From the NCBI GenBank assembly GCA_951394045.1, contig OX596000.1, positions 1,054,001-1,118,000 of the forward strand: a stretch of DNA of 64,000 nucleotides. The letters are read 5' to 3'. Below the pieces are notes generated by a model. It was given only the letters and a program-made list of their open reading frames with translations, ran no database searches and was not told where the DNA came from. Shown here one piece after another: positions 31,732-41,385 of the stretch. Each line of letters begins with the position of its first letter. Positions within the stretch are counted from its first letter, which is position 1. Position numbers and translations under genes: made by a program. Source of the DNA: Nitzschia sp. DOCU1. Its lineage: Eukaryota; Bacillariophyta; Bacillariophyceae; Bacillariales; Bacillariaceae.

Positions 31732-31741
31732 TGCCGATGTG

Positions 31742-32243
31742 GCGGTCGACCCATGTTTCCAGCGGACGAATCTGCGAGGGTTGCAACTATCTTTACTCCC
31801 AATTTTTTTGTTTTTGTTTCATAGGTCTTTTCTGTTGTTTCTGGGCTTTGGTAGATTGCTCCTTTTCTTTCTTTTTCTGTGTTTCTCATTCTTTTTTGTT
31901 GTGGTGTGATGTGAAGGTGCTTGGGTACAAGGCGACGTCACCAGTAGAAGTCAGTGTGGTGTTAGTTCGACTGGATGGACCAAACGGACGTCGTACATAC
32001 AGGAACTGGAATTGCATTTCCCTCGGCCGGCTCGACGGCGGATCGACGGACGAGGAGGGCTGAGGTGGCGCGAACAATTACTATCCATACTCTATTCTAC
32101 TGTAGATATCGGCAAAATCAATAGAGGGATGTTTCGCCTCCGTTCGACAGTGGAGAACCCCTCTTTCCTTTTATGGGGCAGCAGGAAGGCAATCTGCACC
32201 AGCATCAACAGACACATACTTTCAAACCCTTTCTGTTTCAGCC
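31742..32243. other. Leader/promoter of the first 7TM gene
   Basis: This is 0.5 kb between the retroelement and the 7TM gene. It contains a T-rich run (31798-31910) and no recognisable gene. The insertion may have displaced upstream promoter elements. Confidence 0.4.
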
Positions 32244-33776
32244 ATGGCCGTCGTAACCGGCAATGAGATTGATGAATGGTACAAAGGCAAGCCGAAACTG
32301 CGAGTCTGGGAGCTAAACGAGAATTCCACACGATACGACGTGATATCGGCGGCGCCCTCTGATGATGAACTCGACAAGTATTGGTGGTCATGGGCCGTTA
32401 TTGCGTTGCTTGTGGGAACCTGCTCCTTGATTCTTTTCCTGAGTATTTTATGGAGTCCAGAGGCTAGACGGAACCCCTTCAATATCTACTTGCTATATCT
32501 GGCGGTTCCAGATTTTGTATTTAGCCTATGTTGCGGGGTTACATGTTTATTGAATGCAATCAACGGGGAATATTGGAGTGAATGGATGTGCAATTTCCAG
32601 CAGTGGTATTGCGTCTTTGGGATCGGGGCCAACGCGTGGTTGAATGCCTGTATTACGAGGGAGCTCTACACAATGCTCAAGTGGAGTGATAGGAGGAAAC
32701 GATACAAAAGTCCCACACGGAAGTTTGTTTCAATGCAGGCGATGGCAGTATTCGCATTTTCAAGCTTTTTAGGGGTTTGGGGTATTTTCGATGCTCCCAA
32801 TTGGCCGTTCCACTCCGGTGCCACCAGTGGGCTTGCTTGTCTGCCTATTGAAGTGGATCAGGCATCCAGTATCTTCTTTTGGTTGGCCTTCTTTCCTTTA
32901 TTTGCTGGGATTCCTTCACTGTACATTATGTATGTGACGTACGATGTGCTCAAGCGGAAACTACTACCGCCCACGGGCAAGCGTAGGCTCCTGGCAGTCT
33001 ACTTTGGCCGACTCATCTTAGTGTTCTATGTCATGTGGGTGCCTACGTTGCTGATATTGTTTGCCTTTTCCTCATTTGTACCACCTTGGGTGCACTTTCT
33101 CGGAGGTCTGTGGTCCCATCTACAAGGCGCTGTTTCAGTGGCGGTTTCTTTAATGAAACCTGATATCTTACAAGCGGTCAAGGAACTTGTGACTTGTCGA
33201 GCATGTAGTCACCAGCAGCACCTAGGCAATCGAACGCATGCAGAATCAATTGGAGTGTCCCGCTCGACCACTTATTCCCGCCGTTCTTCCTGGCTATCGT
33301 TCCGAAAAAATACCACACCACCGTCGAATTCCATGGCTCCAGCAAAGCAAGCGAAAGATAGTCCCAACATTGTACTCAGCACAAACGTTGAATCAACTTC
33401 TTCGAAGATGGCAGAGCAGAACCAAGAAGGTGACTTCTTTATTGACTTGGTAAGTGGAAGCGCGGATAGGAAAGAAAATGAGGTTTCTCATCCGAAAAAT
33501 GATTCTTCGCGAGATTTTTGGCCATCATCAAGAAATAATAGTCGTTTTTCGTTGGTTTCAAACGAACGATCGTCGGGGAATTTGGAGTTGGAGGATTTGG
33601 CCGAAGACGAAGATTCCGTGAAAGAAGAAGGAGGAGGAGGAGGACTAGCAGATGTCAGCAGAGAATCATCATCTCAGCTGGTCGAAGATGAAGAATCCGA
33701 GGAAGAGGAGAGAGAATCATCTCAGCAGGGGGCGGGAGACCAAACTGAGCCGAGCGATATAGTTCCTCCAGCTTGA
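32244..33776 (+). CDS. Seven-transmembrane receptor-like protein, copy 1
   Basis: A 510-residue protein. Seven hydrophobic helices are visible between residues about 45 and 325: WAVIALLVGTCSLILFLSIL, IYLLYLAVPDFVFSLCCGV, WYCVFGIGANAWLNACI, MAVFAFSSFLGVWGIF, FFWLAFFPLFAGIPSLYIMY, LILVFYVMWVPTLLILFAF and LWSHLQGAVSVAVSLM. The C-terminal tail of about 170 residues is Ser-rich and very acidic (EEEERE). The N-terminus is short, without a signal peptide. Topology and paired cysteines suggest a GPCR-like protein, but no class signature (such as DRY) is clear; TELYTML-type RELYTML after helix 3 may be equivalent. A paralogue follows at 34594. Ligand unknown. Confidence 0.8.
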   Translation: MAVVTGNEIDEWYKGKPKLRVWELNENSTRYDVISAAPSDDELDKYWWSWAVIALLVGTCSLILFLSILWSPEARRNPFNIYLLYLAVPDFVFSLCCGVTCLLNAINGEYWSEWMCNFQQWYCVFGIGANAWLNACITRELYTMLKWSDRRKRYKSPTRKFVSMQAMAVFAFSSFLGVWGIFDAPNWPFHSGATSGLACLPIEVDQASSIFFWLAFFPLFAGIPSLYIMYVTYDVLKRKLLPPTGKRRLLAVYFGRLILVFYVMWVPTLLILFAFSSFVPPWVHFLGGLWSHLQGAVSVAVSLMKPDILQAVKELVTCRACSHQQHLGNRTHAESIGVSRSTTYSRRSSWLSFRKNTTPPSNSMAPAKQAKDSPNIVLSTNVESTSSKMAEQNQEGDFFIDLVSGSADRKENEVSHPKNDSSRDFWPSSRNNSRFSLVSNERSSGNLELEDLAEDEDSVKEEGGGGGLADVSRESSSQLVEDEESEEEERESSQQGAGDQTEPSDIVPPA

Positions 33777-34593
33777 GGAACTGGCTCTATAGTGACGATA
33801 AGAAACGGGAATTTCATTACTCGAGGATTGAAACCACAAGATTCCTCGTTCGCCCCCGGAAGTCCTATCATGAAGACAAGTCAGTCGTTTTGGAAAAGGT
33901 TGAATGCCCCTGCAGACACCACTGGAAGCAGTGATCAAGAATGTCATCACATGAAAAGACACTGTGCAAGAGGTAACCCTTCCTTGGGATCAAAGGATCT
34001 GAATTCCAAGTTTAGTATGCTACGAGAAAACGTACCAAGAAATAGCAACAGCCAACGAACCCACAACAATTCTTGTCCCCCCAGAAAGAGGCAATCATAC
34101 TAGCAGCAATCCTCGTCCTGCTCTCCTACTAGTACTACTCTGTTGCAGCAGCGACATATGGCTATCATCTAACGTAAAACAAGCGACCCAGTAGTAGGTT
34201 AGTCAGAAAAACGATTCCAAGCAGCTAGCAAAGCTTCGGGAGAACCAGATCGGTCGGCGACCCCCAAAAAAGAAGCGGGTGTCCAGTCAGCCAACAAAAT
34301 TGCATACAACACGACCAATCAGTTTTCTTCTCGGTTATTTTAAAGTACAGTAACCCCTTTTAAATATCATGACGAAGCCGGGCATATTCGATCAGCTGCG
34401 ATGCAAACGCAATTATCGCACGATTCCGTCGACGTTTGATTTTCCAGCAAGGGCTTTTATTCGTGAGCAATTCATCAGCGCATCCAGAAGCGACTCACAC
34501 TATTGCAAGTGATGCTGTTGGCAAACTACCATCACAATCCCTCATCTTCTTCACCATCAGGGACTTTTCCTCAACAGCAACAGCGTTTTCGGG
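33777..34593. other. Intergenic between the tandem 7TM genes
   Basis: This 0.8-kb stretch holds the 3' UTR of copy 1 and the promoter of copy 2. CTACTAGTACTACTC at about 34121 is another example of the 3'-associated word. No gene seen. Confidence 0.4.
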
Positions 34594-36147
34594 ATGTCCG
34601 GTAGGACAATAGGAGAGGCAGATGCTGGCGACTGGTACAAGGGGAAACCGAGACTGCGGACATGGGAAATCAACGAGAACTCGACCCGCTACGACATTGT
34701 GTCGGCCGGTCCATCCGATGAAGACCTGCAAAAGTACTGGTGGTCATGGGCCGTTATTGCCTTGGTCGTAGGAAGCTGTTCCCTGATTCTCTTTTTGAGC
34801 ATTCTGTCGAGTCGCAAGGCGAGAAGAAATCCGTTCAACCTCTACCTGCTCTACCTGGCGGTCCCCGATTTTGTGTTTAGTCTCTCGTGCGGCGTCACGT
34901 GCCTTTTGAACGCATGGAATGGCGAGTACTGGAGTGCTTGGATGTGCAACTTTCAGCACTGGTACTGTGTGTTTGGCATTGGTGCGAATGCATGGCTCAA
35001 TGCATGTGTCACGAGGGAACTCTACACCATGCTCCAGTTCAGCGACCGACGAAAGCGGTACAAAAGTCCCTCTCGATGGTTTGTCTCCATACAAGCCCTA
35101 TGCGTGTATCTTCACGCCGGCTTTCTTGGAGTCTGGGGAATCTTTGGAGGCACCCACTGGCCGTTTTATGCCGGCTCCCGCAGCGGTCTGGCCTGTCTAC
35201 CTGTTGACGTGGATAAGGCATCCACAATTTGCTTTTGGCTGATCTTCTTTCCACTTTTTGCCGGGATACCTGCACTCTACGTCGTCTATGTGACTTATGA
35301 TATTTGGAGGCGGAAACTACTACCGCCCACGGGCAAACGGAGACTGTTGGCCGTCTATTTTGGAAGGTTGGTCTTTGTTTTTTTCTTCATGTGGATACCC
35401 ACGCTTTTGATTCTATTCTGCTTGACATCGGTGGTGCCCGTTTGGGCAAAATATTTGGGTGGACTGTGGTCACATCTACAAGGCGCTGTTTCGGTGGGAG
35501 TATCACTGTTAAAGCCAGACATATTCGAAGCCGTCAAGCAATTTGTCACTTGCCGAGCATGCTGCTGCTGTGCTGGAGACGACAATGGAAGTTCTCCACC
35601 AGAAGGAGAAGACGACCAATTACGGACCCGACATCGGGGCGAGTGGTCCAACCGATACAGCAGCCGCTCCTCGCTACTTCATCCAGTTGCTGCAATGCGA
35701 CATTCACTCCCGTCTTGGCTCTTGTGGGGTGCGTCTACTGACGTGGAGGGCAGTCGATTATCCTTGGATGGACCGCTGCAAGCTGACGCGTCAAACAACA
35801 ACATCATCAAGTCTCCGTCGGATCGAAAGTTGTTGCCTCATCAGCAATGTGAGGATGATGGTTCCGAAATGCAACAGGGTACGCACCAGGACCTTGAAGG
35901 AAATACCCCCTTAGCGTCCCCAAACCGAGATTCAGTTTTACGACGCAATAGTCAAGGACCCATGTCGTCAAGAGAGTTCTGGCCTTGCGCAACAATAGGT
36001 GAAGCTTCGTCGGTTGGGCCTCGAATGTCTTCGACGGCCTCGGACTCTGTGTTGTGGAATGGAGAGCATGTCCACTCTTCCATGCCGTCTTTGGACGAAG
36101 AAAGTAACATTTTGGGTGATGGTCATCATGAACGACATAAAACATGA
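34594..36147 (+). CDS. Seven-transmembrane receptor-like protein, copy 2
   Basis: A 517-residue tandem paralogue of the preceding gene. It shares the N-terminal WYKGKP-LR-WE-NENSTRYD motif, KYWWSWAVIAL, ARRNPFN-YLLYLAVPDFVFS, RRKRYKSP, LPPTGKRRLLAVYFGRL and GGLWSHLQGAVSV. The seven helices align throughout, while the cytoplasmic tails (after about residue 330) differ almost completely: copy 2 has a CRACCCC cluster and fewer acidic runs. The pattern, conserved core with divergent tails, suggests the same type of stimulus but different intracellular coupling. Single exon. Confidence 0.8.
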   Translation: MSGRTIGEADAGDWYKGKPRLRTWEINENSTRYDIVSAGPSDEDLQKYWWSWAVIALVVGSCSLILFLSILSSRKARRNPFNLYLLYLAVPDFVFSLSCGVTCLLNAWNGEYWSAWMCNFQHWYCVFGIGANAWLNACVTRELYTMLQFSDRRKRYKSPSRWFVSIQALCVYLHAGFLGVWGIFGGTHWPFYAGSRSGLACLPVDVDKASTICFWLIFFPLFAGIPALYVVYVTYDIWRRKLLPPTGKRRLLAVYFGRLVFVFFFMWIPTLLILFCLTSVVPVWAKYLGGLWSHLQGAVSVGVSLLKPDIFEAVKQFVTCRACCCCAGDDNGSSPPEGEDDQLRTRHRGEWSNRYSSRSSLLHPVAAMRHSLPSWLLWGASTDVEGSRLSLDGPLQADASNNNIIKSPSDRKLLPHQQCEDDGSEMQQGTHQDLEGNTPLASPNRDSVLRRNSQGPMSSREFWPCATIGEASSVGPRMSSTASDSVLWNGEHVHSSMPSLDEESNILGDGHHERHKT

Positions 36148-36363
36148 GAGATTTCACGCACATTACATTGACGGCGGAGGAACTCTATCGTCACATGGCA
36201 AGCTTGTGCTGGGAACGCTCAAACTTCATCGCCGAGAAGAACGCCATCAGCTGCCAGGACCTCTTCTCAATCTCTTGCTGAAAGAATTGGTTCATCATGA
36301 ATTAATTTTACATACGGTGTTACACTACTTCTCCGGGGCCTAGGGATAGGCCGCAAGTCCCCG

Positions 36364-39300
36364 TTAGGTCGCAGGACCTACGGCCGTGATACTGGCGCCT
36401 GGGCCGGTTGTGAGATTTTCATTAACTGGTGAAACCGATCCGCCGGAGAGGATCCCGCCGTCCGTAGGATTGATCAATAGAGTCCGACACGTATCCCATG
36501 CTACCAACCCAACTGAATAAAATTCGACGAAATAGACTTCCCCTTCAATGGTCTGTATATCAATGACCACAACACTGTTCCCATAAAACGAATCACAGTT
36601 TAGGGGACTTTCCACGCCATAATACTTCCCCGTGCACTCGAGGCACTGGGGGCCGCTGATCGTTTTGGAGCTTCCCACGCATTCTTGTTCGCAGCCTCGC
36701 GCAACTATAATGCCATCTGTGCAACACTGCAATCGTATTCTGTATTTCTGACCGTCGCCTCTAAACTGGAATGTAAGAGGCTTAGTCCCAGTCGACGGCC
36801 CGTCACATTTTTTTGCTATTTCCTCGGCGCCGGCGGGCGATTCTTCCACCGAAACAAGGTAAGCAAGGTCCCAAGTAGTCGACCAATCTGAAAAGGAGGG
36901 AACCGACAAGTCTGAGCATCTAGTCGGCCTTTGGGAAGGTGCATCGCTTGGCTCCACTTTCGTCGGACGAGGGGAAGGAGCGAAACTGGGACGATTGCTT
37001 GGCTGCACCGAAGGTTCAAGTGACGGCTTGTCACTTGGCTGCGCCGACGGTTCAAGTGATGGCATGTCGCTTGGCTGCGCCGATGGTTCAAGGGATGGCA
37101 TGTTGCTTGGTTTGGCCGTGGACGTGGTCGGAAAGCTCGAGGGAAATTGAGATGGAAACGAGGATGGTTCCGAAGACGGAGCGTAGTCGATGACTTCTTC
37201 TGCCGCGAGCGCCTTTGCCACCACCCCTAGGCTTGCGAGGTACTCCCGGAACACAAGGAAGTACTCTGCTGAAGTAGGTGCACGCTGCACGGAGCCGATA
37301 GCACAGAAGCACTGATTGGCCACTTCTTGTTCGAATCTCTGTCTAGCAATATCTTGGAAAGACGTTGTCCCGTCCAACAGTTTTCGGCCATCAACCGTCA
37401 GCTCATCAAACATTGGGGTCTCTTGCGTACACCCACTGCACATTCCCTGAATGGAGAAGACAAGACCAAAGAGATCCGCTCCAGACATAGTGGGCGAGGC
37501 TGTTGGTTCCATGGTCGGCGACCAAGTGGGTGACCCTGTCTCGTTCGAGGCCAACGTTGCGTTGGAATCCAGGAACTGATCTTGAAGGAAACGCCGCTGA
37601 AGAGGGGCTGACTGGGGAATGACCTCCGCCAATGTGGCAGCGGACCAGTATCTTGTCTGCGGGTCGCAACCGGTCGACGCCAAGGTATTGAACGCTTGGA
37701 CCATGGCGTCTTGTACCAGCTGAACTTGACTCCCTGTCCTTGCTGCACCCGTTTCGTCGGGAAGAAAATCGGAGATGTTTCCACTAAACGTTGTGGCAAC
37801 AAACCCCTCAAAAGGTGCCTGGACCGAAACAGGACAATCCACTTGGACAACCTCATTGACCGTCGAGACATGCACTACATAGAGCGGCATGATTTCTGGC
37901 CTTGAGGACACGATCTCATCGTTGAGGCGTTCGCGATAATCAGCGCTCGTAAGTGGATCGCTTTGCGTAAGCGATCTACGAGAACCAGGAATCTCTACGG
38001 GGCAGTAGCAAATACCGCCCTCATCTTGATAGATACTGCCTTCCAGTTCCCTGCGCCCACCATCAAATGGGGTTGGGGTTGTACTGCTGGACTTTGGGGA
38101 CCTTGATTGGCTTTGTTCGGAAAATTGCCTATCTTGCCTTGATAGTCTTCGACCGTTACTAACTGCATCGAAAAAGAGCTGTTGCTGCGATGGGCAACCG
38201 TAGCAATCTCCTTGCAGTTCGAAAACCAGAGTAAAGAGATCCGCCCCTCGCTGTGTTGGGGCAGGCGAAGGGGCTCCCGTGGGTGCGAGAGACGCTGTCT
38301 CTACCAGCGCGCGGCCACCTACTAGCGACGTGGTGGCATTGGCAACCGCATCACCGCTACTAGTGCCCATGACCAAAAGGGTTCCGGTCTTGTTGGCTGC
38401 CACGAGTGTGTAGCCTTTGATAGCTCGAGCAAATGGATCACATCTATCCCTTTGCATCATGTTGTAAGTATACATGATGTGCTTGCCCATTGCATCCCAC
38501 GCCTCTCCAAGGTTCGCGGCTGCTTCGGCTTGTTCGTCTTCGAAAAAGATGGCGACTTCAATCGCAAGCTGGGAAGAGAGTGGGTTGTCCAACAATTCTT
38601 CCAAGGGGCAAGTGGCCGGGTAAGTGGAGCGCAAGCCATGGACCTTCTCGATAGAGGGAAGAACCGACGAACCAACTGCGACCTGCAACCTCGAGAGCAA
38701 GGCATCCTTGGTGGGAAAGGCACATTCACAAGCAGTGGAAATCATGCTATTCGTCGAGGCACTGATCTCTACGCCCGGAAGATAGTCATCCGCGAACAAG
38801 GTAAAGGTCGATTGAAGGACGGCATCGTCATGGTCCAGCTCCACCAGATTCGTCGTCACCTCCAAAGAGATTGCGAGCGTAAAGTTACGCAGAGTACTTC
38901 CGAATTCCATATTGTCAAGGTTCTCGTCGCTCAAAAGAGCCGCACCCTTCCATTTATAGCTGGAAAAGTCGGTCTTGGAGCTACAGCTGGCCTCGAAGTT
39001 GGTGAGAAGATCCATCTCGTCACTTTCGGAAAACTCTCCTGGACGACCCTCCACATCCACCAATACCACTGTTTCGAACACATGCGCCTCGCTCTCCGAT
39101 CGAACAGGACACAAACCGTCCAACAAACGGCGACGAATCAAGGTATATTCTCCTCCGGCTAAACCTCTGGAAGTCTCTGGCTGTGCGTCCTCCTGTCTTC
39201 TTTTCGTCGCTGCATTACTACTGCTCTCGCATTTGCATAGCGTTGAGATGAACAGTACAAGCTTGAGCAGCAATCGGCTCCTCGTCATGGTCGAAAAGGA

Positions 39301-39366
39301 GTCGTGATTGGTATCCAAGATGGCCAACAAGGGCAAAGTGCCAACAGGTGAATGGATCGCTCTCAT
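36364..39366 (-). CDS. Secreted Cys-rich modular protein with PSxxPS linker (member A)
   Basis: The ORF is 1000 residues. Met27 (39288) is the probable start, because MTRSRLLLKLVLFISTLCKC gives a signal peptide. I do not recognise a named family, but the layout is clear and shared with members B and C. An N-terminal module (VFETVVLVDVEGRPGEFSES) is followed by repeated modules that open GADLFTLVFELQGDCYGC and GADLFGLVFSIQGMCSGC. Modules end in a CDPFAR or CDPQTR-type motif after a helix with YN or FN. PT/PS linkers separate modules; the longest (about residues 735-845) has SLEPSAQPSD units. The C-terminus (RIRLQCCTDGIIVARGCEQE, ECVGSS) is a Cys-rich domain. It is probably cell-surface or frustule-associated; many diatom surface proteins use PSxxPS linkers. 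Confidence 0.72.
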   Translation of the reverse strand: MRAIHSPVGTLPLLAILDTNHDSFSTMTRSRLLLKLVLFISTLCKCESSSNAATKRRQEDAQPETSRGLAGGEYTLIRRRLLDGLCPVRSESEAHVFETVVLVDVEGRPGEFSESDEMDLLTNFEASCSSKTDFSSYKWKGAALLSDENLDNMEFGSTLRNFTLAISLEVTTNLVELDHDDAVLQSTFTLFADDYLPGVEISASTNSMISTACECAFPTKDALLSRLQVAVGSSVLPSIEKVHGLRSTYPATCPLEELLDNPLSSQLAIEVAIFFEDEQAEAAANLGEAWDAMGKHIMYTYNMMQRDRCDPFARAIKGYTLVAANKTGTLLVMGTSSGDAVANATTSLVGGRALVETASLAPTGAPSPAPTQRGADLFTLVFELQGDCYGCPSQQQLFFDAVSNGRRLSRQDRQFSEQSQSRSPKSSSTTPTPFDGGRRELEGSIYQDEGGICYCPVEIPGSRRSLTQSDPLTSADYRERLNDEIVSSRPEIMPLYVVHVSTVNEVVQVDCPVSVQAPFEGFVATTFSGNISDFLPDETGAARTGSQVQLVQDAMVQAFNTLASTGCDPQTRYWSAATLAEVIPQSAPLQRRFLQDQFLDSNATLASNETGSPTWSPTMEPTASPTMSGADLFGLVFSIQGMCSGCTQETPMFDELTVDGRKLLDGTTSFQDIARQRFEQEVANQCFCAIGSVQRAPTSAEYFLVFREYLASLGVVAKALAAEEVIDYAPSSEPSSFPSQFPSSFPTTSTAKPSNMPSLEPSAQPSDMPSLEPSAQPSDKPSLEPSVQPSNRPSFAPSPRPTKVEPSDAPSQRPTRCSDLSVPSFSDWSTTWDLAYLVSVEESPAGAEEIAKKCDGPSTGTKPLTFQFRGDGQKYRIRLQCCTDGIIVARGCEQECVGSSKTISGPQCLECTGKYYGVESPLNCDSFYGNSVVVIDIQTIEGEVYFVEFYSVGLVAWDTCRTLLINPTDGGILSGGSVSPVNENLTTGPGASITAVGPAT

Positions 39367-40118
39367 TTTAACGGGTTGGAAGAGCTTCGCATCTCATCAC
39401 TCGCTACAAACGTTACCGCGGAAGTACTGCCCCCTTCGGTGTACGAAGCGAGGTCTCCCTTTCCTAAGAACACTTCTGTACCAATAGTCTCGTACAAAGC
39501 GACAACGCTGATTTGAAGCACAGTCCACTAGCGACACTTCGTGCTTTAATTGTTTCGAAAAGTTCGTCATCGTTAAGTCCTCGAATTCGATGTCATATAG
39601 GGCGATCTTGGGGGCTTATTTATAAAGCAATACAAAATACATATGCCGAAGACTCTTGTAGAATCTGATGAAGACTGCATATTTGTTCCAATGCCTACCT
39701 CTTGCTTCCTCGCGGAAGTTTGGCGAGTTAATTACATAGTGGGTAAGGCGCCCATCCGAATTTCTACGATCTCGGACTGTGGGAGCGTAATTCTCCTATG
39801 TATTTTTGTCGACGGGAGAGACAATAGTGACTGTTATGCGCGCGTGCGTGGTCCTGGGAAACGAAAATGACGCGGAAGAATAGTAGAGAGGAGAACCTAC
39901 TACATAGTCCTGCATCATAGGCATGTACATATATTTCTGACGTAGACTCAGCGAACGATAAGAAAACCATATATTTTGCAAGGATCCTGGAGCGTGGGGT
40001 ATTTTCCCGTCCAATGCGTTGCGCGCGATATCGTATGATGATTGAGTGCGAATGACGCAGAATGACATGCAGAGTAACCCTAAGTAATTTCTTCGTCAAT
40101 TGACCCCAAAGGCAATAA
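39367..40118. other. Intergenic, no gene seen
   Basis: This 0.75-kb stretch upstream of secreted-family member A probably includes its promoter. A short + strand ORF at 39643-39870 has no protein-like features I trust. Confidence 0.35.
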
Positions 40119-40210
40119 ATGAAAGAGATAAGGAATCTCATTCCAGTTAGAGCGATTGTTTGCGAACTCGATACGGATTGCGAAGCGAACCCAAAACGAA
40201 TGAAACAGGC

Positions 40211-40300
40211 TCAATCGGTTTCAATCGGTGCCAAACGTATTTCAATCGGTGCGAAACGGATTTCAATCGGTGCGAAACGTATTTCAATCGGTGCGGTCGG
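40211..40300 (+). repeat. Tandem 21-bp modules with TTTCAATCGGTG core (left cluster)
   Basis: Four head-to-tail modules: TTTCAATCGGTGCCAAACGTA at 40219, then near-identical copies at 40240 and 40261, and a partial copy at 40282. They are preceded by TCAATCGGTTTCAATCGGTG at 40211-40230 and followed by an inverted core, CACCGATTGAA, near 40308. The period of 21 bp equals two helix turns. Confidence 0.85.
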
Positions 40301-40451
40301 TCCGCCTCACCGATTGAATCTTCACGAATAATTTCCTTTGTCGAGGTTTTTGTTGAAAGCCAATACGAGCCCGCCCGATTGAGCCATATCGATACCTCAA
40401 TACAGACATGTTTCAGATATGATAAAGTTCAAATTGTCGATACACTTTATT

Positions 40452-40478
40452 CGAGCATGAATGTATCATTCATGCTCG
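40452..40478. repeat. 11-bp perfect hairpin stem
   Basis: CGAGCATGAAT and ATTCATGCTCG are separated by GTATC, forming a perfect 11-bp stem with a 5-nt loop. It lies inside the segment bounded by the inverted repeat clusters. Confidence 0.6.
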
Positions 40479-40681
40479 CTATGGTTGCCGCCAAGATACA
40501 AGATTGAGACTACCGGTAGTACTCTAGAGGATCGATTCAACGTCGGTCCACGACTGATTCTCGCCATAGAGCGGTATTATGTCGCAGCTGCGACGGTTAG
40601 CACGGAACTTGTTACTAAAACTCTGGTTCAGAGTGTGGGGGATGTGACGATTTACCCACGATATCCCAGTGCTACTAGCTA

Positions 40682-41160
40682 GTTGCTATAAACCTAGGTA
40701 GTTAACTTGATGATTTAATGAGTTCTACTAGAATTCTAGGATGCTGGCGCTCCAACGGGTTGTCGACAAAGAACGCAGTCGGGTTTGTCGCCGCCTTCGA
40801 CAACGGAATAATTGACTTTCCTCCTAAGCATAGTAGGTGCAGATAACAATACTCTTGCTCCTCGTCAAACGCCTTTTGGATGTCGAATCCTTCGCGGCTC
40901 GTCGGGCTGCTTCATTTTGTTCAGAGAGGGGGCGAGAGAGTACCTCTAGCCTGAACGCGACAGTTTCATAGGCCAGGGCTACCAGACGCGGGGTTGTTGA
41001 ACATACATAAACCACGAGCCACGATTGACTCAATTGGCGACGGACCACTGAACATGTGTGACAAGCTGACTGGCGCGGAAATACATAGGGCTCGCCCGCA
41101 CTTTTCATTGTCTATGCGCGCGCTTATCTGGTAGGTGTGGCTAAATCTCGTAATCTGTTC
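40682..41160. other. Interior of the repeat-bounded segment, no gene seen
   Basis: No protein-coding sequence or RNA gene is recognisable between the left and right CAATCGG clusters. ORFs here are short and of mixed frames. Confidence 0.35.
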
Positions 41161-41193
41161 TAGCACTCGTTAAATCTAGTGGCTTGAAAATAA

Positions 41194-41270
41194 TCCGATT
41201 GAATCAGTTTCAATCGGTGCGAAACGTATTTCAATCGGTGCGGCGCACCGATTGAAACCGATTGAATCCG
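41194..41270. repeat. Inverted CAATCGGTG modules (right cluster)
   Basis: TTTCAATCGGTGCGAAACGTA at 41208, followed by TTTCAATCGGTGCGG, then the reverse complement CACCGATTGAAACCGATTGA (41246-41265), which is the exact inverse of the left cluster's first 20 bp at 40211-40230. The two clusters are about 1.0 kb apart and could be the ends of a non-autonomous element. Confidence 0.8.
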
Positions 41271-41333
41271 TTTGGGAACGATTCGTTTGCTTTGATTCGC
41301 CTACTTTAGACGTTCGATTCGATTCGCAAATGT

Positions 41334-41340
41334 TATATAA
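41334..41340 (+). promoter_or_regulatory. TATA-like box
   Basis: TATATAA lies 52 bp upstream of an ATG at 41386 and directly after the right CAATCGG cluster, which would be a plausible upstream binding array. Confidence 0.35.
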
Positions 41341-41385
41341 GAGGTTGCGCGAAGCAATAAATCATGTAGTCACGATTGGGACAAC

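Larger units (their letters stand above)
25058..31741. repeat. Palindromic target site split by the retroelement
   Basis: The left flank, CACATCGGCA + TGCC (25058-25071), and the right flank, TGCC + GATGTG (31732-31741), when joined with one TGCC, give the perfect 20-bp palindrome CACATCGGCATGCCGATGTG. The element therefore inserted at its centre and duplicated 4 bp (TGCC). Confidence 0.75.

Noticed and set aside
40119..40331. 70-codon ORF containing repeated SIGAKRI heptads
   Set aside because: The heptads come from the 21-bp DNA modules; flanking residues are not protein-like and the same repeats occur inverted at 41.2 kb without an ORF.
40211..41265. CRISPR-like spaced repeats
   Set aside because: The modules are directly adjacent without unique spacers, one cluster is inverted, and the context is a nuclear eukaryotic genome.
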